Notes: generated by a model not told the origin, from the letters alone. A stretch of 64,000 nt of DNA from Anabaenopsis elenkinii CCIBt3563 (GCF_015245355.1 NZ_CP063311.1:1013313-1077312); one strand, 5' to 3'. Numbered from the stretch's first letter, positions 36,574 through 44,423 are shown. Program-made: numbers and translations.

Positions 36574-36654
36574 GAAAATATAATATCATAAAAACACATA
36601 ATGTTATTTAAAAATAATGTGTGATTTAGAAAAAAATTCTATAGGATGGTTCTT
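36574..36654. promoter_or_regulatory. cas12k/regulator divergent promoter with candidate CvkR operator
   Basis: Contains AAACACATAATGTTATT at 36592-36608, part of a larger imperfect inverted repeat (ACACAT ... ATGTGT spanning 36594-36622). The same 17-mer with one change occurs upstream of tnsB (43300-43316). Dyad symmetry fits binding by a dimeric MerR-type regulator. Known: CvkR of Anabaena PCC 7120 represses its V-K cas12k promoter. Confidence 0.75.
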
Positions 36655-37104
36655 ATGGAGGAAAAATTCTACACAAGCACGGAAGCGGCTGAAATTACTA
36701 ATTGTTCTCGCCGACAACTACAGTATTGGCGGGAGAAGGGGGTAATTGTACCTACGGTTAATGCCAGTGGTAAGGGTCGAAATGTTTATTATTCTAAAGC
36801 AGACTTGTTAGCACTGACGGCAATGGAGTATTTATTATCTATTGGCTTGAATTTTGAAGTTTGCCAACAAATTCTGGTAACTCTAAAAACCAGGGAGTCT
36901 TGGCTTTTTCATGAGTCTCTTTCAGAAGAACAGATGAAACGCTTTATGGTGTTACTGGATACCAATAAGCATCATCTACAGTTGGTGGACTTTGATAGCA
37001 AGTTAGCTTTGGAAAATATCTATAATGGTTTCTCTGTTGTTTGCTTTTGGAGCGATCGCATTTATCAGCGGTTGCAGGAGCATCTGAGGAATTATGTTAG
37101 TTAA
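36655..37104 (+). CDS. cvkR: MerR-type transcriptional regulator of the CAST (CvkR-like)
   Basis: A 149-aa regulator. The ATG at 36655 is favoured by AGGATGG just before it; an ATG at 36646 is in frame. The N-terminal winged helix-turn-helix is of MerR type (FYTSTEAAEITNCSRRQLQY, WREKGVIVPTV). The C-terminal ~80 residues lack a metal-binding cysteine cluster, as in effector-free members. Position and orientation opposite cas12k match CvkR, which represses the V-K effector gene. A role in keeping transposition low is inferred. Confidence 0.88.
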   Translation: MEEKFYTSTEAAEITNCSRRQLQYWREKGVIVPTVNASGKGRNVYYSKADLLALTAMEYLLSIGLNFEVCQQILVTLKTRESWLFHESLSEEQMKRFMVLLDTNKHHLQLVDFDSKLALENIYNGFSVVCFWSDRIYQRLQEHLRNYVS

Positions 37105-37130
37105 ATGTCTGCTGATAATCACAAAACATA

Positions 37131-37311
37131 CTTAGAGGATGTTTCATAAGTTTTCAATAGGTAATTTTTATCTTAGGGAACACCGGAACAGGGGTTAGAG
37201 AACACACCGGAAGAAACAAAATCAAGTCCCATTCCCTTGTGAAGGGAATGGGGAGGGTGGGGTAAAACAATATTTGATACACTAATCATACCTGTTACAA
37301 CATCCTCTTAG
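37131..37311. mobile_element. MITE-like element inside the CAST cargo
   Basis: About 180 bp flanked by inverted ends: CTTAGAGGATGTTT on the left, and on the right the complement of CTAAGAGGATGTTG. No ORF. Its interior shares ATTAGTGTATC-AATATTGTTTT and a CCCCACCCTC block with the repeat at 14181-14275. A nonautonomous repeat that landed in the cargo region. Confidence 0.65.
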
Positions 37312-37471
37312 AACTAGCTATTGAACATGGACACGCCGAAATGACAGGCGAAGGTAAAACTGAGCGTATCAGTGTCATTGATGACAATAAAAAACTTTTG
37401 AAACAACCTCTCAGACCAGGGCATCTTTTGGAGCGTTACTAGTACCGCCTAGTAGTACATCCAACTTTTCT
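37312..37471. pseudogene. Broken sequence, possible gene remnants
   Basis: On the minus strand 37492-37418 reads MNELQPEKLDVLLGGTSNAP then a stop, a typical N-terminus of cyanobacterial repeat proteins cut short. The plus strand holds a 44-codon open stretch. No intact gene. Confidence 0.35.
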
Positions 37472-37642
37472 GGTTGTAGCTCGTTCATGATAGGTTACCA
37501 CTGGTAGTTAATTTAGTCTTGGGGACATTATATAATGAGGTGTTACCCGATACTTGTTAGGTGGAAAGGTAATTAGGCGGGGTTTAAGCTTGAATGATTT
37601 GACTTTCTTCTACTGGCGATAATTATAGGGCGGATACTAAAA
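37472..37642. repeat. 171-bp duplicated segment, CAST cargo copy
   Basis: Nearly identical to 17180-17350 near the WD40 gene, same orientation, including the GTTCATGATAGGTTACC start region and the coding tail of a broken gene, here with an in-frame stop. Confidence 0.85.
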
Positions 37643-37750
37643 AGCCAGATTATTACAGAATTACTAAATTACTCAGTTAGATTAGTTTAAGCAGTCAGTC
37701 ACCACTTCGCTGAAACTGGCTCACTATAGATAACAGAGCAAAGCAATTCA

Positions 37751-38173
37751 TTATTCTAATTTACTTTTGATTTCTTCCCTGTAAGAGAAAAATATCGGAG
37801 AAGATATACATCCTATTAATAGAATAATTAACAACATCCAACCAAAGTAGTCTTCATTCTGAGGTTTAATAAAACGATGAATACCTTCATAAGATGTCCA
37901 TCCATCAATCCCTATGGATACTGCTAATGCTATCATCCAAGCATACTTTATATTTGAATCTTCTAGATTCAATATAATTCGTATGCCGTAAATTATAGAA
38001 GTGATAAAAGAAGACAAAATTAAAGCAACAGCTACTTTGATTGGCTGATCAGAGGGAACTCCAAGAAATATACCAAAGACTGTGGTAAATGAATCTATTA
38101 TAGCGAAAACAACTGTTACAGATATTACGAACTTCCACATTTTTGAAGATTGTTTTTGATTGAGGTTTTCCAT
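37751..38173 (-). CDS. Four-helix membrane protein, CAST cargo
   Basis: 140 aa from the ATG at 38173 (MENLNQKQSSKMW), preceded by AAGGTAAG; an upstream ATG at 38194 would overlap the previous gene by 11 bp. Four hydrophobic segments: about 15-38, 47-68, 78-98 and 110-130. Between the last two is an acidic/aromatic loop (GWTSYEGIHRFIKPQNEDYF). No known family recognised. Directly downstream of the gene at 38184, translationally linked. Cargo function unknown; defence or envelope roles are guesses. Confidence 0.65.
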   Translation of the reverse strand: MENLNQKQSSKMWKFVISVTVVFAIIDSFTTVFGIFLGVPSDQPIKVAVALILSSFITSIIYGIRIILNLEDSNIKYAWMIALAVSIGIDGWTSYEGIHRFIKPQNEDYFGWMLLIILLIGCISSPIFFSYREEIKSKLE

Positions 38174-38183
38174 GTATCTTACC

Positions 38184-38735
38184 TTATTTGTCAAAATAAA
38201 TAGCGTAGACTATCAAAAATATTACGCATAAGGGCATAAGAATAATTGTCAAGTATTGAGATACAAATTCCTCCCATTCATCCCATCCCGAAGGTAATAT
38301 TTTTAAAAAATAACTTTGCTTTAAATACTTCTTTTCATTAAAATCATTACAAATCTTATGGTAAGAATGCAATTGCAATCGTTCAAGAGAATATTCCCAA
38401 ATACTTAACCATTTATCTTTTAGAAGAGTGGAGTCTTGTATATGTTTAGAATTTTCAATTTCCTGGGAAATGCAATATAAAATCTCTGTATGAATAGGCA
38501 ATAAGTCTTGAACTTTATCGCTATTTTCAGGGTGTAATAAAATACTATGTTGTCTAGACCAAATTTTAAAAATTAGCTCATATAACTTACAACTATCTGA
38601 AATGGAGAAAATTTCGCATGGTGTGTCTATTTTTATAAGAAAATCATTCATTTCTTGACTTAATTTAAAATCAGGGTTAGCTGCAATAAAAGGAGTTATA
38701 ATTTCTGCAAAAGTTTTGTTTTTTGAAGTTAACAT
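38184..38735 (-). CDS. Tail-anchored hypothetical protein, CAST cargo
   Basis: A 183-aa, mostly helical, low-GC protein with a single C-terminal membrane segment (about 160-180, LTIILMPLCVIFLIVYAIYF), so it is probably tail-anchored with a cytosolic N-terminal domain. Contains GWDEWEEFVSQYL just before the anchor. Forms a two-gene unit with the membrane protein at 37751. No recognised domain. Base composition is more AT-rich than the CAST core genes, which suggests a separate origin. Confidence 0.6.
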   Translation of the reverse strand: MLTSKNKTFAEIITPFIAANPDFKLSQEMNDFLIKIDTPCEIFSISDSCKLYELIFKIWSRQHSILLHPENSDKVQDLLPIHTEILYCISQEIENSKHIQDSTLLKDKWLSIWEYSLERLQLHSYHKICNDFNEKKYLKQSYFLKILPSGWDEWEEFVSQYLTIILMPLCVIFLIVYAIYFDK

Positions 38736-38879
38736 AATAATTAATTATAGTTTAGATGAGTATGAATTAGTGTCAAATTTGATTTTGAATGAGATGTATC
38801 AGACAAGTCAACAGTGTTACTACAGCACTTTGTGTAATGGTTTGGTACAGTAGTTAAGAAGATAACAGTAGAAAATAAG

Positions 38880-38993
38880 ATGAAAGCCTACTCAATAGAC
38901 CTGCGGGAGAAAATTATTAGCGTTTACGAAGCGGGAAATACATCTATTCGGAAAGTAGCAGAAAGATTCAAGGTAAGTAAGAATACAGTACAA
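38880..38993 (+). pseudogene. IS630-family transposase N-terminal remnant
   Basis: MKAYSIDLREKIISVYEAG followed by TSIRKVAERFKVSKNTV, the N-terminal helix-turn-helix of IS630-type transposases. After about 38 residues the frame runs into unrelated sequence and stops at 39134. A decayed insertion inside the CAST cargo. Confidence 0.75.
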
Positions 38994-39258
38994 GACGCGA
39001 AAGTGCTGTATATTGTAGGGTTTCTAGGGTCTTGTAGGGGTATTAATATTAGTCTTAGTAATTGCTGTCCTCAGATGGTGGGGACATTAATTGAATGGAA
39101 ACTGCCTGGAATGGCGATCGCTAACGGGTGTTAATAACCTTCAAAGTAGGCGACGGGCTGCGACACTAAGGGCGCTCATTAATATTTAATTTATTGCTGA
39201 TTAGTGCGACAATAAATAATATAGAACCAATGTACTACTCTGTAAGGCAGGTGGCAGT

Positions 39259-39717
39259 ATGCGAAACGCTCTTGATGTTGCTAAATATTTCCTCTGTCGT
39301 GTTGATAGAGATGCTGGAGATACAATCTCAGCTTTGAAGCTTCAGAAGCTTGTGTACTATGCTCAAGCATGGAGTCTAGTACTTAGAGATAAGCCATTAT
39401 TTCAACAAAATATCCAGGCATGGCCTCATGGTCCAGTAGTATATGATGTCTGGAATACTTACAAAGAGTATAAACATACTGCTATCCCCCAGCCAGATGC
39501 GTGTGAATTAGATTTTACAGATGATGAACTAGAAGTTCTTGAAGAGGTCTGGAATGCTTACGGTGAATTGAGTGCTAGACAACTTGAACACTTAACTCAT
39601 TCTGAGCAACCGTGGATAGAAGCTCGTCAAGGCTTAGATCCAGGAGAAAGGTCTCAAGAAGTGATTCTTCATGAGACAATGAAATCTTACTATGAAAAAT
39701 ACGTAGTTGAAGATTAG
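39259..39717 (+). CDS. Panacea/SocA-domain antitoxin (DUF4065)
   Basis: A 152-aa protein with the DUF4065 signature: DVAKYFLCRVDRDAGDTISA, LKLQKLVYYAQAWSLVL, then AWPHGPVVYDVWNTYKEY at about 55-72. The Panacea domain forms the antitoxin of many toxin-antitoxin pairs with unrelated toxins, and of SocAB. Its stop TAG overlaps the GTG start of the next gene by one base, so the two are translationally coupled. Antitoxin role is inferred from family and context. Confidence 0.82.
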   Translation: MRNALDVAKYFLCRVDRDAGDTISALKLQKLVYYAQAWSLVLRDKPLFQQNIQAWPHGPVVYDVWNTYKEYKHTAIPQPDACELDFTDDELEVLEEVWNAYGELSARQLEHLTHSEQPWIEARQGLDPGERSQEVILHETMKSYYEKYVVED

Positions 39718-40157
39718 TGAGCAAAAAGCATCTACCTAAACAATCTAGAAATACTAAGTCGGGCAAAATTTCTCAAGATGCTACAGCTAATGTGTCTCAA
39801 GGGGGTAGCACTGACCACCAAAATCCAAGTTTTAGGTTTGCATACGCTGACGAAAATCGCTGTCGTTTGTCAGATTGGCAACCAGATGAAATACTCGATC
39901 TCGTCCGTAACCTTAAGAAGATTGAGAAACATACTTGGTCTCAGATAAAAGGGCAGGGGTCAAGACACAGGGGTGACACAGTAGGCTGTGGATATAAAAT
40001 TATTAACAACCTCCCTTCTTTGCCAGAGGGAGTAAGTGAAGATCATAAGATATCAGAAATGCGTATCTGTCAAAGAAAACGTATCTTTGGCTTTCGGATG
40101 AACTCGATTTACTATATTGTCTGGTTTGACCGTGATCACAGCATTTGCCCTGAATGA
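39717..40157 (+). CDS. Candidate toxin paired with the Panacea antitoxin
   Basis: A 146-aa basic protein starting with GTG inside the TAGTG overlap. N-terminal ~40 residues are Ser/Gln/Lys-rich and look disordered. The folded part contains RLSDWQPDEILDLVRNLKKI, a Lys/Arg-rich middle (GSRHRGDTVGCGY) and a C-terminal RKRIFGFRMNSIYYIVWFDR. The last segment resembles the end of RelE/HigB-like or other small RNase toxin folds. Toxicity and fold are inference. Its 3' end faces tniQ, 30 bp away. Confidence 0.6.
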   Translation: MSKKHLPKQSRNTKSGKISQDATANVSQGGSTDHQNPSFRFAYADENRCRLSDWQPDEILDLVRNLKKIEKHTWSQIKGQGSRHRGDTVGCGYKIINNLPSLPEGVSEDHKISEMRICQRKRIFGFRMNSIYYIVWFDRDHSICPE

Positions 40158-40187
40158 TAGGAATTTGTAAATCAAAGAATGCTTGAA

Positions 40188-40691
40188 TCAAATTGCTTTT
40201 TGATATTTAGCCATTTCCGCAAAAGGCAATCTACAGCGATCGCACATTCCATATTCCCATAATGCCGGAATCTTAAACCGCGCACCACATTTAGGACACT
40301 TGGATAGTAACCGCAAATTATGGCGATCGCATCCCCCAGTTTCCTTAAACTGCCACTTAATCTGGTGACAAGGTGTTTCCGCATAACAAGCACCACATAA
40401 CCGAATAGGCTCATGCTGCATACCCACACCAGGAGGTGGTAGCATTTGGGCTAACCTTTCGGCATCCACCTCCACCACAGATGCAACGCCCTCCAATTCT
40501 TCTTGACTAGGGCGAGGATTAAAATGAAACCTTTCCCACCGTGCTACCACAGCACCAATACCTGCTAAATTTCCCAACCCAGCAGCAGATAAATGGTTAG
40601 CACGTCTGAACCTGCCAAGAAAATGGCTCAGGCTTTCCCCTGGATATGGTTGGATAATAAAAAGCCAGGGCTTAACATCTGGTGCTGTCAT
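40188..40691 (-). CDS. tniQ: TniQ, CAST target-complex adaptor
   Basis: A 167-aa protein, the short form typical of V-K elements. N-terminal TniQ motif PYPGESLSHFLGRFRRANHL. Zinc-binding cysteines: CGACYAETPCHQ, then CPKCGARF and CDRCRLPF. Known role: caps the TnsC filament and contacts the Cas12k-RNA complex. Its start overlaps the tnsC stop (TAATG) by one base. Last gene of the tnsB-tnsC-tniQ operon. Confidence 0.96.
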   Translation of the reverse strand: MTAPDVKPWLFIIQPYPGESLSHFLGRFRRANHLSAAGLGNLAGIGAVVARWERFHFNPRPSQEELEGVASVVEVDAERLAQMLPPPGVGMQHEPIRLCGACYAETPCHQIKWQFKETGGCDRHNLRLLSKCPKCGARFKIPALWEYGMCDRCRLPFAEMAKYQKAI

Positions 40692-41521
40692 TACTTATAC
40701 TCCTGTGCGACTTCCTGTAAAACAGCCTTGTCAATCTTTTTTAATCCCCTTGATAAAGAGCGTATAGCTGCTTCCCTGAGAATTTCATCTAAACGACCAA
40801 TATAACCCTCTGTTGCCGAAGTCAGAATCCGCAGCATATCCTTACTAATCAGATTAGAAGGCAAAGGTAACTTTAGAACCTTATCTTCCCAGGTTTGTAC
40901 AGTATCCTGAAAATCCTTTCCTGACAACTTTCCAAAACGATGACAAGCCCGAAACCGATTATAAACTTGTTCATCTCGTTTGATTACTGCTTCTAACCGA
41001 TCAGTTCCTACCAACACAATAGCAATGCCCAACTTGTCATAAATATCACGCACCTCTGCAAAAGTTTCAGGCTTGATGCGGTCAGCTTCATCAACAATAA
41101 TCATCTCCACACCACAGCCTCTTAATACCTCCATAGTTCTGTTGCGAAAATCCGAGACTGTTCCCTTAGTCGCCTTAAACTTGAGATACTCAATAATCTC
41201 CTCAAACAAATCCTTTGCACCGCATTTTTGGGGTGGCTGAATATAAATTACAGGGACAATTGGTGGTCGTCCCACCTCTGCTTGTACTTTCTGCCTGTAT
41301 CTATAGGCATCACAAGCAACTGTCTTCCCCGTACGTGATTCTCCAACTACTCGGCAAGATTGCCGTGCCTTACGTTTTCCATCTAACCAATCATGCAAGG
41401 TGATCACTTGCTGTAATGGAACAATGCTCTTACCCTTGAGACGAGTAATTTCAACCTGTAACCACTCATCATCTGGTTTTACCCCACCCAATTGCTTGGC
41501 GATCGCTTGTGCATCTGTCAT
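40691..41521 (-). CDS. tnsC: TnsC, AAA+ regulator of transposition
   Basis: A 276-aa AAA+ ATPase. Walker A GESRTGKT at 60-67, Walker B IIVDEAD with D144/E145, and a sensor region VLVGTDRLEAVI. Known V-K role: polymerises as helical filaments on DNA near the Cas12k R-loop and recruits TnsB. It starts 3 bp after the tnsB stop and overlaps tniQ by one base. Size identical to known V-K TnsC proteins. Confidence 0.97.
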   Translation of the reverse strand: MTDAQAIAKQLGGVKPDDEWLQVEITRLKGKSIVPLQQVITLHDWLDGKRKARQSCRVVGESRTGKTVACDAYRYRQKVQAEVGRPPIVPVIYIQPPQKCGAKDLFEEIIEYLKFKATKGTVSDFRNRTMEVLRGCGVEMIIVDEADRIKPETFAEVRDIYDKLGIAIVLVGTDRLEAVIKRDEQVYNRFRACHRFGKLSGKDFQDTVQTWEDKVLKLPLPSNLISKDMLRILTSATEGYIGRLDEILREAAIRSLSRGLKKIDKAVLQEVAQEYK

Positions 41522-41524
41522 TGT

Positions 41525-43264
41525 CTAAAACCCGTATTCTTCACGCAGTTGTTCATAGTCCCAAACCTCTAGTTCAGGGGATGAAGATTGAACCTGAGTA
41601 GTAGATTCCACTTCTTCCACTTCCATGACAGGAGATGGTAGAAATTCAGTTTTACTTTCATTAACCGCAGTAGAACGCAAAATCTCCTGCTCCAATTTTT
41701 GACGTTCCTTGCGACTTTTCTTTTTTGCTACCAGAGCATCACGTTCAAGGACTTCTTGTAATAAAGCTTGGTTGCTAACAGTTTTACCTGCATTACGCAG
41801 TCTACGACTAGCAGCAATAGCTTCATCTAATGAAAGTTGTTCAGTCTCCAAATCTTGAGCATGAGCGCGAGTCAGAAAAACTTCTTGATTTTTCTCTTGG
41901 CGATAAACCAGCAACGTTGTAATATCTCTGGGGTCATATCTTAAATTGACCGTTTCCCCCGCATATCCTTCTAAATATTCCCCTCGATACATCACATTTT
42001 GGAACTGCAAGTATCCACCTCTTTGTACCGTGCGCCGTGACTGCTTCATTAAGCAGATATCTAAATTACGTTCTTCAATTGGCACTGGTACTGAAGGTAA
42101 TCCTGCTTCCCAACGTCCAAAGCGAGTTTGATCACCCATTCGAGCGTCAATACTTTGGTTATAGCGGTCAACAATGTAGCGAACCATTAGTTGTTCTAGT
42201 TCTCTGAGAGTTAGTCTTGCATCTTTTTCCGCATCTTCTGGTCGTTCCTGGACATTAGATCCTGTATAACCAGGTAGAGTAGAAAAAAGTTGATCATTGA
42301 ATGTCTTAAAAGGACGCTCAACTACTCCACCTTCAGAAGGGCGATCGCGTAAATGACAGACAAAGCCCAATTGCACTGAAATCTCACTCAAATGGTTAGA
42401 GCGAAAATCTTTTCCCCCATCAGTATAAAAATGTTCCGGCTTACCGTAAGTTCCCCATTCGCAGTGCAGTTTGTACTCTGAACCATATCTTTTTGGCAAA
42501 ATCGCATGGCGTAATGCTAAAGCAACTACCACTGAACTAGGTGCATCAAACCCCAAGTTGATACCCATGATGCAACGAGAATAGGTATCAATTACAGTTG
42601 TTAGCCAGGGACGGACTAAAAGTTTACCATGCTGATCTACTAGCAACACATCCACACGGGTATGGTCACACTGCCAAACATGGTTACTATAATCAACAGA
42701 TAAATCTTGCCCCTCACGGGTTTTAACTGAAAGTGTTGTCCCCCTCCAACCAGGACTGCGGATACTCTTAGTCTTTTCTTTTTGTTCCAATATGGGAGTT
42801 AACACCCGTAAAACAGTCCTGTAATTAGGAGGCTTGGTGTCGCTTAGTTCACGCGCCTTAGCTTGAACTCTCAGAGCAACTTGTTTAGGAGTCATGCGCT
42901 TACTACCCTTGTTACCCTCTCGATAAGTTTTGATGATAAAGTTTTCCCAAAACTCACCAATTCGATGTTTTCCTTTATCACTCCTACCCGCCTGAGTGAG
43001 TCCGACTAAGCCATTTTCCTCCCACTTTTTCACTAAACGCTGCACCGTGCGGACTGACACATCAAGCTTTGCAGCAGCCTCCTTTAACTTCTGCCCATAA
43101 GTTGTGCGATCGCACGGTTCAAGCAAACTTTGTATTACCTCTAACTTCCGTTGGGTTTCCTCTGGGAGTTCTGTAAGAATCACATTCATCTCAGGAGGTG
43201 TGTTACTTTCTTCTGATAAGGTTTCCGCAACATCTACTGAGGTATGAACAGTAAAATTAGACAT
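41525..43264 (-). CDS. tnsB: TnsB, DDE transposase
   Basis: A 579-aa transposase. The ATG at 43264 (MSNFTVHTSVDVAE) is preferred to an upstream ATG at 43342, because the putative operator (43300-43316) and a TnsB site (43333-43350) lie between them. N-terminal helix-turn-helix domains (LDVSVRTVQRLVKKWEENGL). The retroviral-integrase-like core has D200 (VWQCDHTRVD), D282 (FYTDGGKDF) and E316 (GGVVERPF). It binds the end sites and joins 3' ends to target. Without TnsA, V-K elements cut only one strand per end, so cointegrate products are expected. Confidence 0.97.
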   Translation of the reverse strand: MSNFTVHTSVDVAETLSEESNTPPEMNVILTELPEETQRKLEVIQSLLEPCDRTTYGQKLKEAAAKLDVSVRTVQRLVKKWEENGLVGLTQAGRSDKGKHRIGEFWENFIIKTYREGNKGSKRMTPKQVALRVQAKARELSDTKPPNYRTVLRVLTPILEQKEKTKSIRSPGWRGTTLSVKTREGQDLSVDYSNHVWQCDHTRVDVLLVDQHGKLLVRPWLTTVIDTYSRCIMGINLGFDAPSSVVVALALRHAILPKRYGSEYKLHCEWGTYGKPEHFYTDGGKDFRSNHLSEISVQLGFVCHLRDRPSEGGVVERPFKTFNDQLFSTLPGYTGSNVQERPEDAEKDARLTLRELEQLMVRYIVDRYNQSIDARMGDQTRFGRWEAGLPSVPVPIEERNLDICLMKQSRRTVQRGGYLQFQNVMYRGEYLEGYAGETVNLRYDPRDITTLLVYRQEKNQEVFLTRAHAQDLETEQLSLDEAIAASRRLRNAGKTVSNQALLQEVLERDALVAKKKSRKERQKLEQEILRSTAVNESKTEFLPSPVMEVEEVESTTQVQSSSPELEVWDYEQLREEYGF

Positions 43265-43299
43265 ACTATATTCTGTCCATGAAATAAGAGGTTTTTTAT

Positions 43300-43316
43300 A
43301 AACACATGATGTTATT
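43300..43316. promoter_or_regulatory. Candidate CvkR operator upstream of tnsB
   Basis: AAACACATGATGTTATT, differing at one base from 36592-36608 in the cas12k promoter, and 36 bp upstream of the tnsB ATG. Suggests joint control of effector and transposase genes. Confidence 0.65.
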
Positions 43317-43332
43317 CTAGCGTAATGAAAGG

Positions 43333-43544
43333 CGACAATCAATTTGTCATTATGAAAATTTATAAAACCTTTTTTATAATTAAAAACGCGACATCTAATT
43401 TGTCATATTTATGGGATCTGACATTTAATTTGTCACTGAACTGGATTGAAGTATAGTATGGTAAAATAACTAAAGCCTTTGTAGAGTAAGGATTTACATC
43501 ATGACATTAATTTGTCATAATGACATATAATTTGTCACTGTACA
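43333..43544. repeat. tnsB-side transposon end with five TnsB-type sites
   Basis: Sites of the form (T/C)GACAnnTAATTTGTCA(T/C) at 43333-43350, 43389-43406, 43419-43436, 43502-43518 and 43521-43538, then the terminal TGTACA at 43539-43544. The arrangement is looser than at the other end, as expected for Tn7-like asymmetric ends. Confidence 0.92.
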
Positions 43545-43550
43545 CCTATC

Positions 43551-44423
43551 CTACCAATTGCGCCATCCTCCAGTGGATGTAACTTCACTAGTAGATTTCC
43601 CATGATTTTGCAATAAAGATTGATATTCTTGGCTGCTAGACCAACGGTCAATTTCTCTAGCTCGGAGTACTGGGACTGGATGAGTTAATTGGGATGTGCG
43701 GGTGGCTTTGACCATTTCCCCCAGTTCGGTTTTACTAATGTCATCGTAAGCACGAGCCTGAGCTACAAAGGCATCTAAATTAAGTTGTGGTGCTAGGATA
43801 GGGGAACCACCGGCTAACTTCATTAAGACTGACATTACCACTTTGGGGTCTTGGGTGGCGAGTAATGCAGCGCGATCGCATGTAAACTCAGCACAGCGTA
43901 CCCATTCTAATAATTGTGCTTGTATAGCTTGGGCGATAAAAGTACCGACATTGGGGACAATTGCAGCGGCTAAGACCAGAAGATTCACAGGTGTTAAATA
44001 AACGCTGTGGTCACACTTAAGATGTCCTAATTCATGGGCGATCACCGCCTGTATTTCCTGTGGGGTCAACAGTTCCACCAAGGAAGTATGGAGGACAATA
44101 AAAGGCTGCTTACCCCGCATAGCAAAAGTATAAGCATTAGGAGCCGGATGTTGGCGGATATATAACTGGGGAGGGTCTATATCCAGGATTTTGCAGGCTT
44201 CTAACAATAATGCGTATAAATCAGGTAGTTGTTTTTCACCCACCAACACACTGGCGGCGATATTTTCCACATAAAAAACCTGTTCGGCGACCGGTCCGAG
44301 CCAATTTCGCACCATCATATCCAGACCTGGTATCTGCTTGAGAGATTTGGTGGCTTGTAGGTCTAATGGATGACGAAAGGAGTCAGCTGTTAACCCGATG
44401 AGCGGAGTTTTGCACAAGGACAT
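43551..44423 (-). CDS. M48-family zinc metallopeptidase
   Basis: A 290-aa peptidase. The zinc motif HELGH is at 130-134 (QAVIAHELGHLKCDH) and the third ligand is likely the Glu in VRCAEFTCDRAAL. Hydrophobic segment near 145-165, so probably membrane-associated with a cytosolic or periplasmic active site (HtpX/Ste24-like). Its stop codon is only 6 bp from the CAST terminus, so the transposon sits right at its 3' end. The protein still ends in what looks like a normal tail (TSTGGWRNW). Confidence 0.9.
   Translation of the reverse strand: MSLCKTPLIGLTADSFRHPLDLQATKSLKQIPGLDMMVRNWLGPVAEQVFYVENIAASVLVGEKQLPDLYALLLEACKILDIDPPQLYIRQHPAPNAYTFAMRGKQPFIVLHTSLVELLTPQEIQAVIAHELGHLKCDHSVYLTPVNLLVLAAAIVPNVGTFIAQAIQAQLLEWVRCAEFTCDRAALLATQDPKVVMSVLMKLAGGSPILAPQLNLDAFVAQARAYDDISKTELGEMVKATRTSQLTHPVPVLRAREIDRWSSSQEYQSLLQNHGKSTSEVTSTGGWRNW

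Larger units (their letters stand above)
33599..43544. mobile_element. Type V-K CRISPR-associated transposon (CAST), about 9.9 kb
   Basis: Bounded by TGTACAGTGAC at 33599 and its inverted counterpart GTCACTGTACA ending at 43544. Contents, tRNA side first: TnsB-type end sites, a homing crRNA with truncated repeat, a four-repeat CRISPR array, tracrRNA, cas12k, MerR-type regulator, a cargo region (37.1-40.2 kb), then tniQ, tnsC, tnsB and the second end. The gene set and sizes equal those of the experimentally known Scytonema and Anabaena systems: no TnsA and no Cas1/Cas2. The tRNA-side end corresponds to the end nearest the protospacer in known V-K insertions. I see no matching 5-bp target duplication (GTTGG left, CCTAT right). 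Confidence 0.97.

Noticed and set aside
36655-37104. Metal-responsive MerR regulator
   Set aside because: No metal-binding cysteines in the C-terminal part; position opposite cas12k fits the CvkR type.
42000-43264. Retroviral-type integrase of an IS481/IS3 element instead of TnsB
   Set aside because: Operon with tnsC and tniQ, length and end-site structure identify TnsB.
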